Source: Clostridiales bacterium (lineage in GTDB: Bacteria > Bacillota > Clostridia > Oscillospirales > Oscillospiraceae). From it: DNA of 6,134 nucleotides. The first letter of the stretch is position 1; every line of letters starts with the position of its first letter. A model generated the notes under the pieces. The model was not told where the DNA came from, did not search any database, and was given only the letters and a program-made list of their open reading frames with translations. Position numbers and translations under genes: made by a program. This document shows positions 1 to 5,295 of this stretch, one piece after another. The stretch lies in contig DPCD01000063.1 in the NCBI GenBank assembly GCA_003516765.1, forward strand, positions 1-6,134. Direction: 5' to 3'.

Positions 1-179
1 CCGAAGGCGAAGGTCTTGCCCGTACCGGTGGGCGCTTTGGCGATGACGTCCTTCCACTGCATGAACGGCGGAATTGCCTCCGCCTGAATGCGCGTCGGGT
101 AGCCGTAGCCCTTCTGTTCGAGCGCCTGCAAAATTTCCTTCGATAAACCCAGCTCTGCAAATGTCAGATTCTGCTCCAT
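1..179 (-). CDS. DEAD-box ATP-dependent RNA helicase, N-terminal fragment
   Basis: This is the start of an ATP-dependent RNA helicase of the DEAD-box (superfamily 2) type, which remodels RNA duplexes in the cytoplasm, for example in ribosome assembly, mRNA turnover or cold adaptation. Only 59 whole codons are inside the window; the rest lies beyond base 1. The visible protein starts MEQNLTFAELGLS. It has the Q motif: an aromatic residue at Phe7, then PTRIQ with the invariant Gln32, which recognises adenine. Motif I (Walker A) follows as APTGTGKT at residues 49-56. The ATG at 177-179 (read on the minus strand) has a modest AAAGGGA ribosome site 8 bases upstream and fits the usual short N-terminus of the family. 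The DEAD motif and helicase C-terminal domain are not visible, so CshA, RhlE and DeaD types cannot be told apart. The gene is transcribed divergently from the aldolase. Confidence 0.9.
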   Translation of the reverse strand, partial: MEQNLTFAELGLSKEILQALEQKGYGYPTRIQAEAIPPFMQWKDVIAKAPTGTGKTFAF

Positions 180-239
180 GTTTTTCGTCCCTTTTCTTCC
201 TGCTGATTCAGAGAACACCTGAAAATCGCAATTTTTTTA

Positions 240-268
240 ATCATATCACATTTTTTCGGAAAAGCCAA
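240..268 (-). promoter_or_regulatory. Probable sigma-70-type promoter of the helicase gene
   Basis: Read on the minus strand, TTGGCT (263-268, four of six matches to TTGACA) is followed after exactly 17 bases by TATGAT (240-245, five of six matches to TATAAT). The -10 is preceded by TG one base away, giving an extended -10 element (TGATATGAT). Transcription would start near position 233, leaving a leader of about 55 bases before the helicase ATG. This is a consensus match by eye. Confidence 0.62.
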
Positions 269-281
269 CCCCTGCCGCCCG

Positions 282-294
282 ATATTTGCAATAT
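282..294. promoter_or_regulatory. Small palindrome between the divergent promoters (possible operator)
   Basis: ATATT-TGC-AATAT is a perfect inverted repeat with 5-base arms. It sits between the -35 boxes of the two divergent promoters (263-268 and 307-312). That is where a regulator affecting both directions could bind, but the arms are short and A/T-rich, so chance is a serious alternative. No regulator gene is adjacent. Confidence 0.2.
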
Positions 295-306
295 TTCCCG
301 TTTTCA

Positions 307-335
307 TTGACTTCCCGCGCCGTCTCCGGTACACT
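307..335 (+). promoter_or_regulatory. Probable sigma-70-type promoter of the aldolase-acetyltransferase pair
   Basis: TTGACT (307-312, five of six to TTGACA) and TACACT (330-335, four of six to TATAAT) are separated by exactly 17 bases. The expected start is near 342, giving a leader of about 70 bases before the ATG at 415. It is the only good promoter match upstream of the aldolase on this strand. Confidence 0.65.
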
Positions 336-361
336 AAGCATAAACATCGCATGGAGGGTTT

Positions 362-388
362 CGCGCGTGTTCGGCAGAACGCGGCGCG
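362..388 (+). promoter_or_regulatory. Stable hairpin in the aldolase mRNA leader
   Basis: Bases 362-372 pair with 377-388 around the loop GGCA. Four pairs (GTTC/GAAC) sit nearest the loop, followed by a T-G wobble, two G-C pairs, a bulged G at 384 and four more G-C pairs. It lies in the predicted 5' leader, with its 3' edge 15 bases before the GGGAGG ribosome site (404-409). There is no U run after it, so it does not look like a terminator. It may stabilise the transcript or affect ribosome access, but no known riboswitch or protein-binding leader was recognised. Confidence 0.4.
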
Positions 389-414
389 CAATCTCAATAT
401 TTCGGGAGGCTATT

Positions 415-993
415 ATGGATTACCGAGAAGAACTGGCTTTCTTTTCGCAGCTTCTGGAGCAAAAGGGCTTCGTCAACGCTCTGGAGGGCAATATCTCGCT
501 TTGTGACCGCGAAAACGGACGCATTTACATCACGCCCTCGCAGCATATGAAGCTGCGGCTGACGCCGCAGACCGTCTGCGTGCTGGACATGGACGGCAAT
601 CAGCTGAGCGGCAAATTTCCGCGCACGAGCGAGTTTTTCCTGCATCAGGCAATCTACCGCTCGTGCCCCACGAAAAGCGCCGTCATTCACAGCCACTGCC
701 CCTATCTCACGGCATATGCGCTATTGGAGCGCGACTTTGTCCTGCCGGAAAAGACGCCGCTGCGCAAGGCATTTTCGCGCCTTGTATGCCTGCCCTACGG
801 GAAGGCTGGCACGCATAAGGTCCATCAGGGCATCGACCAGGCGCTTCTTGAAAGCCCCGTGTGCCTGCTCGGCGGGCACGGCGTGGTGAGCGCAGCAGAC
901 ACGCTGGAAAATGCGGCAGGCTACCTGGAAGCTGCCGAGGGCTTTGCGCAGACGCTGTATCTTGCGCGGCAGTTTCCCGGCTGCACACTGTAA
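415..993 (+). CDS. Class II aldolase/adducin-family protein (fuculose-phosphate-aldolase-like)
   Basis: This 192-residue cytoplasmic protein belongs to the zinc-dependent class II aldolase/adducin family, which includes L-fuculose-1-phosphate aldolase (FucA), ribulose-5-phosphate 4-epimerase (AraD) and methylthioribulose-phosphate dehydratase (MtnB). The phosphate-binding EGNIS segment is at 24-28. Glu73 lies in TSEFFLH, the zinc ligands His92 and His94 in VIHSHCPY, and the third zinc ligand His155 in LGGHGVV. These four positions match the E. coli FucA numbering (E73, H92, H94, H155). Glu at 73, where AraD has Asp, favours an aldolase or dehydratase over an epimerase. The protein is about 20 residues shorter than FucA and lacks its C-terminal tail. 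The ATG at 415 was chosen because GGGAGG (404-409) precedes it by 5 bases; an upstream in-frame ATG at 286 lies before the predicted promoter. The substrate is unknown: there is no sugar kinase or isomerase nearby. It is probably co-transcribed with the GNAT gene. Confidence 0.88.
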   Translation: MDYREELAFFSQLLEQKGFVNALEGNISLCDRENGRIYITPSQHMKLRLTPQTVCVLDMDGNQLSGKFPRTSEFFLHQAIYRSCPTKSAVIHSHCPYLTAYALLERDFVLPEKTPLRKAFSRLVCLPYGKAGTHKVHQGIDQALLESPVCLLGGHGVVSAADTLENAAGYLEAAEGFAQTLYLARQFPGCTL

Positions 994-1009
994 TTTGGAG
1001 GAAGGCATC

Positions 1010-1426
1010 ATGAAGCTGAACATCACAAACGACGTCACAAGCGCGGACTTGGAACAGCTGCGGAAAAATCTGATTTCCTACAATGTCCCCCACTTTGAGC
1101 CAGTGGATGAAAAGCCGCTCGGCATTTTCTATGACGACGACGCAGGCGTCCGGCGCGCCGGACTCACCGGCAAGCTCTTCGGCAACTGGCTGCTGATCGA
1201 TCTTCTGTGGGTAGAAGACAGCCTGCGCGGAAAGGGCGTCGGAAGCAGTCTCCTGCAAGCCGCGGAGGATGCTGCCAGAGACTACGGCGCAAAGCGCGTC
1301 TTTCTCAACACCTTCCGCTTCCAGGCGCCGGATTTCTATCTAAAGCACGGCTACCGCGAGGTTTTCCGCCTGGACGAATTTCCCTACACCGGCACCAAAT
1401 ATTACTTTACCAAAGACCTTGTCTGA
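1010..1426 (+). CDS. GNAT-family N-acetyltransferase
   Basis: This 138-residue cytoplasmic protein is predicted to transfer an acetyl group from acetyl-CoA to an amine on an unknown small molecule or protein. The acetyl-CoA pyrophosphate-binding loop (motif A) is RGKGVG at residues 73-78, after the beta strand LLIDLLWV. It is followed by the alpha helix SSLLQAAEDAARDYGA. A conserved C-terminal block, TFRFQAPDFYLKHGY (101-115), is typical of a small single-domain GNAT subgroup found in Firmicutes. Length fits a complete single GNAT domain. The ATG at 1010 has GGAGGAAGG at 997-1005 with a good spacing, and the gene starts 16 bases after the aldolase stop, so the two are very likely one transcript. 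Its stop is 7 bases before the terminator stem. Longer in-frame starts (such as 911) lie inside the aldolase gene and lack support. The substrate cannot be inferred. Confidence 0.9.
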   Translation: MKLNITNDVTSADLEQLRKNLISYNVPHFEPVDEKPLGIFYDDDAGVRRAGLTGKLFGNWLLIDLLWVEDSLRGKGVGSSLLQAAEDAARDYGAKRVFLNTFRFQAPDFYLKHGYREVFRLDEFPYTGTKYYFTKDLV

Positions 1427-1433
1427 TGGACGC

Positions 1434-1472
1434 AAAAGCCGCCGCACATCGCGCGATGTGCGGCGGCTTTTT
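1434..1472. terminator. Bidirectional intrinsic terminator between converging genes
   Basis: Bases 1434-1450 form a perfect 17-base stem with 1455-1471 around a GCGC loop. The core is GCCGCCGCACATC with its complement. The stem is flanked by AAAA on the left and TTTTT on the right, so a U run follows the G+C-rich stem in either direction of transcription. It lies between the acetyltransferase stop (1426) and the livF stop (1479), so it can end both transcripts. Confidence 0.93.
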
Positions 1473-1478
1473 GCCATA

Positions 1479-2192
1479 TTACTTTGCTTTGCCGAGATAA
1501 GCCGCTTTGACCTCCTCGTTTTCGAGAAGCTCCTTGCCCTCGCCCTGCATCAGGATGGTGCCTGTCTGCATGACGTATGCCCAGTCGGCGGTCTTGAGCG
1601 CCATATTCGCGTTCTGCTCAATGAGCAGCACCGTGATGCCCTGGCGGTTGATCTCCTTGATGATATCGAAGATGCCCTTGACGACCAGCGGTGCCAGCCC
1701 CAGAGACGGCTCATCCATCATGACCAGCTTCGGCTTTGCCATCAAAGCTCTGCCGACTGCCAGCATCTGCTGCTCACCGCCGGAAAGCGTACCGGCAAGC
1801 TGCCACTCACGCTCCTTGAGGCGCGGGAACAGCTCGTAGACCTTTTCCATGTCTTCCCTGATGGAGTCCTTGCGCAAATACGCGCCGATGCGCAGGTTCT
1901 CTTCGACCGTCAGGTTCGGGAACACACGCCGTCCTTCGGGAACGAGCGTGACGCCGGTGGAGACGATCTGGTCGGTGGACTTGCCGAGCAGGCTCTGCCC
2001 GTTAAAAAGAATGTCGCCGGACTTCGGTTTCACCAGACCTGCAATGGATTTGAGCGTCGTGGACTTGCCCGCGCCGTTCGAGCCGACAAGGGTCACGATC
2101 TTGCCCTCTTCGACCGTCAGATCGATGCCCTTGACCGCTTCAATGCCGCCGTAGGAGACGACCAGGTTCTTGATTTCCAGAATATTAGCCAT
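1479..2192 (-). CDS. livF: Branched-chain amino acid-type ABC transporter ATPase LivF
   Basis: LivF is one of the two cytoplasmic ATPases of the HAAT-family (Liv) importer. It binds and hydrolyses ATP with LivG to drive transport through LivH/LivM. The 237-residue product has the same length as E. coli LivF. Walker A is GSNGAGKST (37-45), the ABC signature LSGGEQQ is at 136-142, Walker B is LVMMDE (156-161), and the D-loop begins at Ser163. The Q-loop position reads VPEGRR, and the switch position is Gln193 (IEQN) in place of His. Both are usual for LivF and distinguish it from LivG. The ATG at 2192 gives the family-typical N-terminus MANILEIKNLVVSYGG and overlaps the livG stop by 8 bases. 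A G-rich site (GGGGGTGG, 2199-2206) precedes it by 6 bases. In-frame extension to 2288 would add 32 atypical residues inside livG. It is the last gene of the operon, followed by the terminator. Confidence 0.96.
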   Translation of the reverse strand: MANILEIKNLVVSYGGIEAVKGIDLTVEEGKIVTLVGSNGAGKSTTLKSIAGLVKPKSGDILFNGQSLLGKSTDQIVSTGVTLVPEGRRVFPNLTVEENLRIGAYLRKDSIREDMEKVYELFPRLKEREWQLAGTLSGGEQQMLAVGRALMAKPKLVMMDEPSLGLAPLVVKGIFDIIKEINRQGITVLLIEQNANMALKTADWAYVMQTGTILMQGEGKELLENEEVKAAYLGKAK

Positions 2193-3027
2193 CCTCGTCC
2201 ACCCCCAAATATGCGTCGATGACGCGCTGGTCGTTCTGAATCTCCGCCGGAACACCGGCTGCGATCTGACGACCAAAGTCAATGACATAAATCCGGTCGG
2301 AGATGTCCATAACCAGATTCATATGATGCTCAATGAGGAAAATGGTAAGCTTGAACTGCTCGCGGATTTCGCGGATAAACGCAGTCAGCTCCTCGGTTTC
2401 CTGCGGGTTCATGCCGGCTGCCGGCTCGTCGAGCAGCAGCAGCTTCGGGTCGGTTGCCAGCGCGCGTGCAATCTCCAGTCTTCTCTGTTTGCCATAGGGA
2501 AGAGAGGTAGCCAGCTCGTCCTTGAGATCGTCCAGACCCACAATTTTCAAAAGCTCCAGCGTCTTTTCGCGCTGCGCAGCTTCTTCTTTGCGGTTCAGAC
2601 GGAACGTCGCGGAAAAAACGTTCGAGGTCTTGCGCAGGTGCATTGCCGTCAGGACATTGTCAAACACCGTCATGGACTTGAAAAGACGAATGTTCTGGAA
2701 CGTTCTTGCGATGCCCATTTTGGTGATATAGTCCGGCGTATGCGAGACCACGTGCGGATACAGCTCTTTACTGTCGCCCGCGTAGAGCTTTTTCATCTTG
2801 CCCTGCGGATGGTTTTCCACGATGGTCTTACCGCAGAATTCGACCTTGCCGTTTGTGGGCTCATAGACGCCCGTGATGCAGTTGAATGCAGTGGTTTTGC
2901 CCGCGCCGTTCGGACCGATGAGCGCGACGATCTCGCCCTCATAGATATCCATCGACAGGTTGTTGACGGCAACGACGCCGCCGAACTGCATGGTTACGTT
3001 TTCAACGTGCAGAACCGATTCAGCCAT
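2185..3027 (-). CDS. livG: Branched-chain amino acid-type ABC transporter ATPase LivG
   Basis: LivG is the second cytoplasmic ATPase of the Liv importer. The 280-residue protein has Walker A GPNGAGKT (38-45), Q-loop Gln111 in ARTFQNIRLF, a degenerate signature LPYGKQRRLEIA (176-187), Walker B LLLLDE (196-201), D-loop AAGMNP and switch His234 (IEHHM). The LxYGxQRRLEIA form of the signature and the C-terminal DAYLG are diagnostic of LivG. It is about 25 residues longer than E. coli LivG (255). The extra length lies mostly around residues 73-100, between the Walker A subdomain and the Q-loop, and is rich in Lys, His and Tyr. The start at 3027 has AAGGGAGG at 3036-3043, 8 bases upstream, and overlaps the livM stop by 8 bases. 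The livG stop in turn overlaps livF by 8 bases, suggesting translational coupling through both junctions. Confidence 0.96.
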   Translation of the reverse strand: MAESVLHVENVTMQFGGVVAVNNLSMDIYEGEIVALIGPNGAGKTTAFNCITGVYEPTNGKVEFCGKTIVENHPQGKMKKLYAGDSKELYPHVVSHTPDYITKMGIARTFQNIRLFKSMTVFDNVLTAMHLRKTSNVFSATFRLNRKEEAAQREKTLELLKIVGLDDLKDELATSLPYGKQRRLEIARALATDPKLLLLDEPAAGMNPQETEELTAFIREIREQFKLTIFLIEHHMNLVMDISDRIYVIDFGRQIAAGVPAEIQNDQRVIDAYLGVDEDG

Positions 3028-4135
3028 TGTCCTTGCCTCCCTTCGACGCTTTCTTTTTCCGTTTCAGAAGATCGGACAGCTCGCGATCTCCCATCAGACC
3101 CTTGCGGAAGAAGAGGACCACGCACATGATGATAACGGACACAACCGCCATACGGAAGCCGTTTTTGAACAGCCCCGGCGCCTGAATGCCGAGGAACTCG
3201 CCGGAATCGAGACCGCGCAGCAGCCACTCGAGGCTGGCGATGTACAAAAAGCTCGTCAGAACCGAGCCCGTGATCGAGCCGATACCGCCGATGACGACGA
3301 TCAGCAGGATTTCATAGGTCATGGTGCTCTTGAACGAGAGTGCCTGCACCGTGCCCATGTACATGGCGAGCATGCCGCCGCCGACGCCTGCGAAGAACGA
3401 GGAGATGATGAACGCCAGGCGCTTGTGGTGCGCCAGATTGATGCCCATCGCCTCCGCCGCAATCTCGTCGTCACGGATTGCCTTGAAGGCTCGTCCGTAG
3501 GTCGAGTTGACCAGCAGCAGGATGGTGGCAATGAAAATACCGATCAAGATTAAGTACGAGCTTGCGCCGCCCAGATCCGGGTAGCTCTTGAGAAGGTTCG
3601 AGCCGTTGGTCAGCGGACCCAGCGCGTTCCACTGGAAGAACGCACGCACGATTTCGGCAAAGCCCAGCGTTGCAATCGCCAGATAGTCGGACTTCAGGCG
3701 CAGAACCGGAAGACCGATCAGATAAGCGACCAGCGCGGCAATGAGACCGCCGATCATAAGGGCGACAATCATGCCGACCACGGACCCGACGCTCTCGCCC
3801 AGGAAGCCGGAGAAGACCTCGGGAAGCGAGAACTTGACGATGCCGCCGTCAAAATACTGATACACGCCCGCGCGCTTTGCCACGGGAATGCTCAGAACGG
3901 CATAGGCATATGCGCCGAGGAGCATAAAGCCCGCCTGCCCCAGAGAGAACAGACCTGTAAAGCCGTTGAGCAGGTTCATCGAAACCGCGACAAGCGAATA
4001 AACCGCCGCCTTCTTGATGACCTTGATTGCAATATGGTAGCTCGGGAGCTTTGCGTCGAGATAGAACGCGACGGCAAGAATCACGAGCAGGATAACCGCG
4101 ATAATGATGGATTCGCGCTTGTTGTTCTTTTTCAT
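3020..4135 (-). CDS. livM: Branched-chain amino acid-type ABC transporter permease LivM
   Basis: LivM is an integral membrane subunit of the Liv importer and forms the translocation path with LivH. The 371-residue protein has about eight to nine hydrophobic spans, at roughly 9-26, 43-60, 65-84, 117-141, 151-168, 193-209, 239-262, 273-301 and 329-345. The MNLLNGFTGLFSLGQAGFM segment (53-71) is a family hallmark. The ATPase-docking (EAA-like) loop is GRAFKAIRDDEIAAEAMGI (214-232). It ends in a Lys-rich cytoplasmic tail (about 358-368). An extra loop at about 85-115 (KRAGVYQYFDGGIVKF...) between spans is probably external. The ATG at 4135 is preceded by AGGAGG (4144-4149) at 8 bases. That site overlaps the livH stop, so the gap to livH is only 13 bases. 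An in-frame extension to 4210 would enter livH and is not needed. Confidence 0.95.
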   Translation of the reverse strand: MKKNNKRESIIIAVILLVILAVAFYLDAKLPSYHIAIKVIKKAAVYSLVAVSMNLLNGFTGLFSLGQAGFMLLGAYAYAVLSIPVAKRAGVYQYFDGGIVKFSLPEVFSGFLGESVGSVVGMIVALMIGGLIAALVAYLIGLPVLRLKSDYLAIATLGFAEIVRAFFQWNALGPLTNGSNLLKSYPDLGGASSYLILIGIFIATILLLVNSTYGRAFKAIRDDEIAAEAMGINLAHHKRLAFIISSFFAGVGGGMLAMYMGTVQALSFKSTMTYEILLIVVIGGIGSITGSVLTSFLYIASLEWLLRGLDSGEFLGIQAPGLFKNGFRMAVVSVIIMCVVLFFRKGLMGDRELSDLLKRKKKASKGGKDNG

Positions 4136-4148
4136 ATCCGGCACCTCC

Positions 4149-5027
4149 TCAGACCTTATCGGTGGCTTTTTCACCGAACAGACCCGTCGGCTTGACGCAC
4201 AGCACAACAATCAGAATCACGAAGGTGAACGCATCGGAGAACGTGGAATAACCGATGCCCTTGATGAGCTCTTCGCAAAGACCGATGATGAATGCGCCGA
4301 CGACCGCGCCCGGAATCGAGCCGATGCCGCCGAAGACTGCCGCGACGAACGCCTTCAGACCCGGCATACCGCCGGAGGTGATGGCAACGTTGGGGTAGTT
4401 CGTGAAGTAAAGCAGCGCGCCAACGGCAGCCAGGAACGAGCCGATGACGAACGTGAAGGAAATGACGGAGTTGATCTTGATGCCCATAAGCTGCGCCGTC
4501 TCAAAATCCTTGGACGCAGCGCGCATCGCCATACCGATTTTCGTCTTCTTGGTCAGCCACACGAGAACCAGCACCAGCAGAATGGTCAGTACCGGCGTGA
4601 CGAGCGTGACGCGCTTGGTCTGCGCGCCGAAGACGGTGATCATGTCGGAAACCCAGGGAATCGGGTTGGTAACCGGCTGCGGGAGACCGCCGGTCAGGTA
4701 GAACGCAAGGTTCTGGATGAGATAGCTCACGCCGATGGCGGAGACCATCAGAGACATTCTCGGCGCCGAGCGCAGCGGCTTATACGCAGCACGCTCAATG
4801 GCGAAGCCGAGCAGCGCCGTCAGCACCAGCACCAGCGGAATCGCCAGATACATCGGCAGCGACGCGGACGCATAGACCATAATCAGTCCTGCGACCATGA
4901 AGACATCACCGTGGGCAAAGTTAATCAGTCTCAGAATACCATAGACCAGCGTGTAGCCGATGGCAATGAGTGCGTACTGACCGCCTGCGGAAATGCCGTT
5001 GATGACATAGGGGAGCAACCCTTGCAT
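4149..5027 (-). CDS. livH: Branched-chain amino acid-type ABC transporter permease LivH
   Basis: LivH is the second integral membrane permease of the Liv importer. The 292-residue protein carries family hallmarks: NGISAGGQYALIAIGYTLVY near the N-terminus (10-29), LINFAHGDVFM (34-44), and the ATPase-docking loop GMAMRAASKDFETAQLMGI (165-183). A glycine-rich stretch FGGIGSIPGAVVGAF lies at 232-246. About eight hydrophobic spans are visible, at roughly 5-30, 41-54, 59-78, 91-112, 141-159, 188-208, 223-250 and 262-280. Length is close to the usual 290-310. The start at 5027 has a perfect AGGAGG (5038-5043) 10 bases upstream. It is the first of four tightly packed genes and follows the receptor gene across a 300-base hairpin-rich gap. 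No convincing promoter was seen directly upstream, so it is probably read from the receptor gene's promoter outside the window. Confidence 0.96.
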   Translation of the reverse strand: MQGLLPYVINGISAGGQYALIAIGYTLVYGILRLINFAHGDVFMVAGLIMVYASASLPMYLAIPLVLVLTALLGFAIERAAYKPLRSAPRMSLMVSAIGVSYLIQNLAFYLTGGLPQPVTNPIPWVSDMITVFGAQTKRVTLVTPVLTILLVLVLVWLTKKTKIGMAMRAASKDFETAQLMGIKINSVISFTFVIGSFLAAVGALLYFTNYPNVAITSGGMPGLKAFVAAVFGGIGSIPGAVVGAFIIGLCEELIKGIGYSTFSDAFTFVILIVVLCVKPTGLFGEKATDKV

Positions 5028-5073
5028 AGTTTCGGAACCTCCTGATTAGATTTCAAGGATCATGGAGGCCCTA

Positions 5074-5121
5074 CAGCAAAAGCTGCTGCACGGCTTCCCG
5101 TATCCTAAGCCAGCAAAAGCT
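5074..5121 (+). repeat. Pair of 11-base direct repeats, CAGCAAAAGCT
   Basis: CAGCAAAAGCT occurs at 5074-5084 and again at 5111-5121, start to start 37 bases apart. The second copy is the left arm of the 5110-5134 hairpin, and the first copy can form its own 4-base stem (CAGC/GCTG around AAAA). The first copy could therefore compete with the second for pairing with 5124-5134. Confidence 0.5.
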
Positions 5122-5134
5122 CCGCTTTTGCTGG
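5110..5134. repeat. Inverted repeat, perfect 11-bp stem with 3-base loop
   Basis: CCAGCAAAAGC (5110-5120) pairs perfectly with GCTTTTGCTGG (5124-5134) around TCC. The T run is inside the stem and no U run follows on either strand, so it is not a classical terminator. Confidence 0.75.
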
Positions 5135-5163
5135 AAGGGATTGCGCCTCGACTGTATGCATAA

Positions 5164-5184
5164 TTTTTGCGCGTTGCGCAAAAA
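5164..5184. repeat. Inverted repeat, perfect 9-bp stem with 3-base loop
   Basis: TTTTTGCGC (5164-5172) pairs with GCGCAAAAA (5176-5184) around GTT. The T run is on the 5' side of the stem on both strands, the reverse of an intrinsic terminator. Confidence 0.72.
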
Positions 5185-5223
5185 ACTCACACTTGCGAGG
5201 TGATAAGTATGTTTTCCCGCTTA

Positions 5224-5245
5224 TTTCGCGCCTGCGGGCGCGAAA
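5224..5245. repeat. Inverted repeat, perfect 9-bp stem with 4-base loop
   Basis: TTTCGCGCC (5224-5232) pairs with GGCGCGAAA (5237-5245) around TGCG. As in the hairpin at 5164-5184, T residues lie on the 5' side and A residues on the 3' side of a GCGC-containing core, a shared design. Confidence 0.72.
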
Positions 5246-5264
5246 CTCTGCGAGGCTTGGGTTT

Positions 5265-5295
5265 GGCTCTGGTGAGGCAGCGCCCCACCAGAGCC
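5265..5295. repeat. Inverted repeat, perfect 10-bp stem with 11-base loop
   Basis: GGCTCTGGTG (5265-5274) pairs with CACCAGAGCC (5286-5295) around an 11-base G+C-rich loop. It is the first hairpin after the receptor stop codon (5328-5330) in the direction of transcription. On the minus strand it is followed by AAACCC rather than a U run, so readthrough into livH is expected; it may block 3' exonucleases. Confidence 0.75.

Noticed and set aside
286..414. 43-codon upstream extension of the aldolase
   Set aside because: The ATG at 286 lies before the predicted promoter (307-335) and has no ribosome site. The added residues do not resemble the family, whereas the ATG at 415 has GGGAGG at the right distance.
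707..1258. Minus-strand open frame of 183 codons over the aldolase and acetyltransferase
   Set aside because: Its translation is low-complexity and Arg/Ala/Pro-rich, and it is antisense to two genes with clear motifs and ribosome sites.
2193..2288. N-terminal extension of LivF to 2288
   Set aside because: It would add 32 Arg/Ser-rich residues encoded inside livG. The start at 2192 gives the exact family N-terminus and length.
4136..4210. N-terminal extension of LivM to 4210
   Set aside because: The extra 25 residues lie within livH, and the start at 4135 has a strong AGGAGG site.
1419..5045. Long plus-strand open frames antisense to the liv genes (1419-2222, 2170-3129, 2960-3553, 4104-5045)
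   Set aside because: They are His/Arg/Asp/Gln-rich with no recognisable domain and no credible ribosome sites. They mirror well-supported minus-strand genes. Long antisense frames are expected in DNA with high G+C third codon positions.
5044..5200. Separate promoter for livH
   Set aside because: On the minus strand the best -10-like sequence (TACAGT, around 5150-5157) has no acceptable -35 box at 16-18 bases, so it was not called.
5110..5295. Intergenic hairpins as intrinsic terminators between the receptor gene and livH
   Set aside because: None has a U run after the stem on the minus strand; T residues lie on the 5' side or inside the stems.
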